Part shown: positions 58,792-64,000 of the stretch, piece after piece
Layout: every line of letters starts with the position of its first letter
Position numbering within the stretch: the stretch's first letter is position 1
Assembly: GCA_029216955.1 (NCBI GenBank)
Contig: JANAVB010002199.1
Span: 11,484,585 to 11,548,584, forward strand
DNA length: 64,000 bases
Reading direction: 5' to 3'
Origin: Iris pallida
Lineage: Eukaryota > Streptophyta > Magnoliopsida > Asparagales > Iridaceae
The notes under the pieces: generated by a model
The model's input: only the letters and a program-made list of their open reading frames with translations
What the model was told of the DNA's origin: nothing
The model's database searches: none
Program-made: the position numbers and the translations under genes

Positions 58792-59640
58792 CTACATTCG
58801 AGTAAGAAAATGTGGTAAGTCCCAAAATATACTCCATTTCGTCCAATTATGGCTCTGTCCAAATCCTTCAAAGTGATGGCCCGATCTCGAATCTTCCAAT
58901 ACAGCCGACAAATCCTTTACCTCTTTCCAAACTATATCTCCTGTCAATCTTAATAGGGGAGGATAGTTCTTGTTTACCAGCTCTAAAGGCATCTTTGTTC
59001 CTTCTCCACGGATGCGACGCAAGAAGGAACTGACGGTGACAATAAATAAAACAAGCTTTTACTCCAGACAATAAATAAAACAAGCTTTTACTCCATTCTG
59101 AAGGCGGAATGACTTACTCTTTCCCATATATATTGGACAAGACATACTACCATGAGTACTCCACCCCAATAACATATTGTATGCTGGAACACCGTTGATG
59201 ATCTATATGAGCATTGCTCTTATATGAAAGTTTTGCTCCATCGATATATCATATATATGAACGCTGAACTACCACAATTGTTTTAACTCGTCCACCAATG
59301 GCTGGAAGTAGATATCGATGATCTTCTTTAGAATTTTTGGACCGCGTAAGTGTCAAGAACGTGTAAGGATTCTTCATGTACATCCACGGTGATAGATTGT
59401 AAGGGGTCAAAATTATCGGCCAACACGAGTATTGAGACCCCGACTATCAGAAAGGAGTGAATCCATCAGAACATAAAACCAACCGAACATTCCTAGGCTC
59501 CTCAGCAAATTCAGGATGACACCGATCAAAATGCTTCCATGCATCTCCATCGAAAGGATGAGATAATTTTCCTTCATCCATCTTCCGTTCTTTGCTATGC
59601 CATGTCATGTATTGTGCAGTACTTGTGGACATATAAGTCC
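58792..59640 (-). pseudogene. Decayed CACTA transposase (TNP2) fragment
   Basis: Minus-strand pieces in three frames keep the TNP2 order: QYMTWHSKERKMDEGKLSHP, DAWKHFDRCHPEF and LCSDGFTPF near 59620-59450; YCHRQFLLASHPWRRNKDAF near 59040-58990; IVWKEVKDLSAVLEDS and GQSHNWTKWSIFWDLPHF near 58930-58800. Alignment with CACTA-2 shows multiple frameshifts and a 29-base tandem duplication at about 59039-59095. No termini belong to it clearly. It is an older, separate CACTA copy. Confidence 0.85.
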
Positions 59641-62600
59641 TCTACAGCCTCTTTATGATCGACAAAAAATGTATGTACTTGTAGTGTATCTCCTCTTCCC
59701 AATTTTTTCAAAATTTTTATTTTTATTTATTTATTTTAATTATTGTGTTTAAAGGGTATTTTTTTTATTAATTCTTTTTTTTTATTAAAAACGAGTTTTA
59801 AATTAAATATTTTGAGAAGTGCTAATTTATTTTGTTAAAGGATATTATAGGAATTATGAAAGACGTTGGTTTTATTTTGGATTTTATTGAAATTGGTTTC
59901 CAAAATGGATTTGAAAATCATAAGTATTTTTGGAAATAATAAAAGCTTTTATCAAAGTATTTTTAAATTAAATTTTGGATTTATAAAAATATATACTTTA
60001 CATTGTCTATTATTCTTTATTATTATGATAATCAAATTCTTCGATTTTGGTTTTGAATTTAATTGATATGATATACATAGTTTTGGAAATATTTATTAGT
60101 AATCTTAATTGGTAATTCATTTGTAAAAAGAGATTTGAATGTGTGCAATTTAAAACTATTTTATATTAACTATTGCAATCATTAATAGATTGTGATTAGA
60201 TCGATTTTTGTTTAAACGTTATTGATTTGTATTTATATGGTTTAAATTGTTGGATATCATTAAATATTATTTTGAATTTATATGACTAAAAATTATTTTG
60301 ATAAACATTAAATATTATTTAAATTTGTTATGTTGATCGTTTATTTGATTAATATTTGAATTGGTAAGATTAAATTATTGGATAATATTAGATGTTGATT
60401 TAAATTATTGGTATGATCAATATTGGATTAAGATTAAATTAAACTAGTTTTTAAATATTTTAGTTGATTTAAGTTAATTGGAAGTCTTATCTATGGAACT
60501 TTTAGCATTCTTGATACTTATGCATGTGTTAGAATTAAAGTATTTCTTCATTCAAATAAATCTTAAAATATATGAGATATGTTATATATATAACATAACC
60601 TCTGCCATTTAAATGGCACACCCTATTCTTTAGGGGTGCAACTCGGACGGGCTAAACCCGAACCCGATCAGGTAAATCCGTTAATGGGTTGGATTAGGGT
60701 TGAAGATATTCGGGTTCGGACTTGGGCTCGGATTAAAATATTTGAACCCGATCAAAAATCGGGTTGGGCTTGGGTTCATGTGTTGGGTAACCCGAAGAAC
60801 CCGAAACCCGACATACATATAATTTATATATATATTGTTTCATACTACTTAAATAAAAAGTTTAAACTATAATTTTTTTCACCCGAACACTTCAATTCCT
60901 TGTCCTAAATCTTATTTCAGTTTTATTTTGTAATGATTGAGGCTTGATTGCTATTTGATTATTCATTTAATATTACTCTTGTTTAAAATTATTTCAAATA
61001 TCATATTAGAGTCCGATAAACCCGATGGACCCGACCCAACCCGAGCCCAACCCGATCCTCCGGACTTGGTCTTGGGCTTCATATGTTGAACCCGAAGTCG
61101 GGTTGGGCTTGGGCTTGGGCTAGGCTTATGATCTATCGGGTTGGACTCGGGTTGACCTCAAACCCGACCCAACCCGCCCGAGTTGCACCCCTACTATTCT
61201 TTCTTGTCATCCTTCTGGCCGACTTATTCTCCCTCTCCCTTTCTCTATATATATGCCAATTCCCTTATTTCTCCATGTAAACTATGTAAACCTGGCCCTC
61301 CCCATCTCCTCCTCTTCTTCCACTCCTCCGGTCAGTAGCCAGCAGGTAGGCCACCACTGCCACCTTGGTCTCCTTCAAGCCCGCCTCTACCACCACGACA
61401 AGCAACTGTAGTTCCCCACATTGCACTCCAACCAGCTAGCCTAACGCTGCACCTCTATGCCGAACAACTGTCATCGATTCAAACACGCGACCCCGTTCAC
61501 TACTTGCGCTGCCATCAATGGTGCTATGCTGCACCGACGACACAACATCACCCTGTCGGCCACACAACGCCGCACTCGAGTAAACTGCCACCATTAGCCC
61601 ACCACGCATCTCCTTGTCACCGTGGGCCACGACCACAGAGCTCAACATCACCGTCCCACCACCAAACATCACCATCACATAAATCACCACCGCCGCCACC
61701 ATTAAACACCTCTACCACCAATTCCATAACCACCAACACCTTACCTCTACTGGCGTCTACCCGTCCTGTCGCCTACGCTGACCCCTCCGCAGCGCCCTTG
61801 CCGGCCAACCTCCGACGCAAGCACCATCAACCGTGACGGTGCCACACTCTAGTGTCTCTGCACAGAGCTTCCTCGGGCGCGACGACCGTATTGTCGTCAT
61901 GGCACCCCACGCCAAGACCTGTCGTGGCCAGATCTGTCGACCCTTCGTCGGCGACGACGAGCGCCGCAACTTCGCGCTGCCAGGACTGCTTCGCCGAGCG
62001 CCCAAAACTCCGGTGAGCCTTCCTCGGCGTCACATCCTTGCGCCACGCGCACGTGAGGCCTCCGGTGAGCCACCTTCCCTTACCTTCCTCTGCTCGCTCT
62101 CGACTCTCTCCCCCAAAATCCTCTGCAGCTCCCTTGCCTCTCGTTTCCCCTTCTGTTCTTTCTCTCATCCTTTCTTTATTTTATTTTTATTATTATTTGA
62201 AGAAGAAAAGGATTTTGGGTTAGAGTTTTCTATTGGGCCCATTAGTTTGGGTTTGAGCTTATTTTAAATCCTCTGGGCTTTGGTATTTTTACTTTCCCTA
62301 CATGTAGAAGTTTTGTAGGCTTATATTTATAGTTGTTGCTTTAATTAATTAGTTTGGGGCTGTAAGCCCAGTGTATTCACCCATATTGGATATAGGCTTA
62401 AATAATTTGATTTAAAAAATTTATTATCATATGGATAATGTTTTGGGTTTTATATTTTATGTTAAATAATTTAGTATGGGCTTAGTTCTTAGTTATAATC
62501 ATAAAACAGATTTTATATATTTGGGCCATAGGCTTTGGACCTATATGTTTTGGGACTATTATATACATGATATATATTGGACCTTGAACATAAATGTGTT

Positions 62601-62955
62601 ATGGGCTTTAGATATAAATATCTTTTGGGCTGTATTTATATTTATTATTGGGATTTTAGAATTATTTCTTTAAATATTTTATTAGACTTTTATATATTTT
62701 TAACTAATATTAATTGATAGTTCCTATTTTCAATAAAATTTTATGTAATAATAGAAAATTAGATTTTTTTTTTTTTTATATATACGTATTAGTGATGGTT
62801 AGTATAAATAAGTTTTTGATCAATATGTATATGTATTTGGACTTTTACTCCTAATAAAATATAAAAAATATATTTTTCTAATTAAATAACTACCTTTTCT
62901 CTAAGTTAGAAATCTCTCTTAGATTATTAGATTATCCTTGATCCTAGATAATTGT
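59641..62955 (+). repeat. Probable gypsy LTR, plus orientation, interrupted on the right
   Basis: AT-rich U3-like sequence, TATATATA at about 61246-61253, a GC-rich leader (61300-62110), then a T-rich part with TGGGCCC/GGGCTT phrases: the same order as in the gypsy-2 LTR. The left end was not identified; the right end is cut by the LTR at 62956. Pro-, Thr- and Arg-rich frames in the leader (61436-62267) are not taken as genes. Confidence 0.5.
60631..61193. mobile_element. hAT-type MITE rich in AACCCGA repeats
   Basis: 563 bases with inverted ends TAGGGGTGCAACTCGG and CCGAGTTGCACCCCTA and an exact 8-base duplication CTATTCTT (60623-60630, 61194-61201). Both arms consist of GGGTTGGGCTTGGG/AACCCGACCC words around an AT-rich core; no coding capacity. 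It lies in the U3-like part of the surrounding LTR. Confidence 0.92.
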
Positions 62956-64000
62956 TGTCACGCCCCAGTACCGAAATACGGAGACGGACTAGGCCAGCTA
63001 CTCCATATGAGGTACGTAACGTCATACGGCGATCGTGGCTGTCGAGAGACTAGGGGGTACATACTACAATCAAGTCTCCTATGGTCCCACAGAGTTCTAT
63101 GTCTCAATCAATCAAGTCACATCAGCAATTAAATGAACATTAAAGATAAAGTAGTAAGGCGTCCCTGACGCTTCATCAAAATGATCATGTGAGACTAGCT
63201 TTATAATTTAGCTATTTCAGAAAGTCAGGAGTACAAAATTATACACAGCTGCAGTCTGTTTATTTACAATTCTGTACTGACACAAAATATCATGTAATCC
63301 GGCTAACAGGTGCCGGTGGCTAAATGCCGCACAAAATATAAGCAGGAGTGGTAGAGAAGAAACCCACTCGAGTCCCCGAACCGCCATGCTCCTAGTATGC
63401 ACCATGGATGTCAGGGAGGAAGATCGTGTCTTCTGGCTCTGCTACGAGATCTGGCCAAACAAAACCAGCGAGGTCAGCCCCGAATAGCAAGTACCGCCAA
63501 AGGGGCACAAGAGTTAAGATTAAAAAACCCAGATAATAGAATGATTGATAATAGTAAAACTTATGCAACTATTATAGGGTAGCGCAACATCCTCGAACCC
63601 ATATGGCACCCTTACAACCAAACAAGGACAAAAGGTGCCGCATGGAGTCGGGACGTGTCGTACTCTATAACTTTCACATAAGTAAAAAGGTATAAACAAT
63701 AAAATCTCCTGATCGTGACTTCGGTCGATAGCCTATCGCAGCACAATAACCAACCCAACAATCAAACAAGAACATGGGTTGGATTATGTACCATGATAGA
63801 TCATGTTCCTCAGTCATTCACAGAAGTAGCACTTCACAACCAGAATAAGTCTTCCGTTCATAACTTCGGTCCACAGCCTGTCATAGTACGATAACCAACC
63901 CAACAATCAAACAAGAACATGGGTTGGATCACGTACCATGACAGTCCGCTTCTCTCAGTTATTCACGGAAGGTAATAAGATACACGCAAGTCATTTTCGC
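62956..64000 (-). repeat. gypsy LTR running off the right edge
   Basis: Starts TGTCACGCCCCAGTACC, similar to the gypsy-1 LTR edge TGTCACGACCCGCACC, after a 5-base flank ATTGT (62951-62955). By analogy this is the U5 end of a minus-strand element; whether it is the 3' or 5' LTR cannot be told. No coding sequence. Confidence 0.65.
63715..63995. repeat. Two tandem copies of a unit of about 145 bases in the terminal LTR
   Basis: ACTTCGGTC...AGCCT...GATAACC and AACCAACCCAACAATCAAAC followed by ATGGGTTGGAT occur at about 63718-63860 and again at 63862-63995 with several substitutions. Confidence 0.85.

Noticed and set aside
59668..59686. TACTTGTAGTG as a CACTA terminus
   Set aside because: No subterminal repeats next to it and no matching opposite end.
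61436..62267. Possible host gene encoding Thr/Pro/His-rich proteins
   Set aside because: Follows a TATA box in an LTR-like layout as in gypsy-2; no conserved domain and overlapping frames on both strands.

Overview
This window is plant nuclear DNA made almost entirely of transposable elements. The evidence is Ty3/gypsy chromoviruses, Ty1/copia Sirevirus-type elements, a Tat-like gypsy element, CACTA (En/Spm) transposons, a Mutator-like element and hAT-type MITEs, with GT-AG introns and TATA boxes. I found no convincing host gene and no tRNA, rRNA or CRISPR. The pattern fits heterochromatin of a large, repeat-rich flowering-plant genome; the species cannot be named from the sequence.

Most of the window is one nest of insertions, reconstructed from target-site duplications (TSDs), LTR ends and split coding regions. 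The outermost layer is a Sirevirus-like copia (copia-2) of which only the end of an envelope-position ORF, a spacer and the 3' LTR remain (51036 to about 52839). Chromovirus gypsy-3 (+ strand, 37350-51035) lies in copia-2. Inside gypsy-3 are CACTA-2 (39236-47970, TSD AAT) and a Tat-like retrotransposon (15066-37349 visible). The Tat-like element holds the right part of CACTA-1 (11021-15065) and copia-1 (15709-34952, TSD CTTAT). CACTA-1 holds gypsy-1 (1-11020, minus strand), whose pol gene is split by a solo LTR of the Tat-like family (2586-3959). Copia-1 carries gypsy-2 (15892-25573, TSD CTAGT), a non-coding gypsy derivative, inside its 3' LTR. Coding genes of the outer elements therefore continue beyond the left edge.

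Right of the nest (52840-64000) are older debris: an LTR-like block (about 52840-54517), a CACTA-3 remnant (54541-58429) interrupted by an LTR tail and a Mutator-like element carrying an array of short palindromes (55694-57290), a decayed CACTA transposase fragment (58792-59640), a second LTR-like block with a hAT MITE in it (TSD CTATTCTT), and the start of another gypsy LTR at 62956 that leaves the window.

No element has a fully open set of genes. Chromovirus gypsy-1 has at least seven in-frame stops plus the solo LTR insertion; copia-1 has stops and frameshifts; CACTA-2 has both of its genes with a few lesions. Points that deserve most attention are the antisense spliced gene in the Tat-like element and the CATGCGGCTC motif shared by its promoter, intron and LTRs, the Mutator-like palindrome array, the apparent tRNA-Ile primer sites of two gypsy elements, and an 89-base intron-like insertion in gypsy-1 pol.
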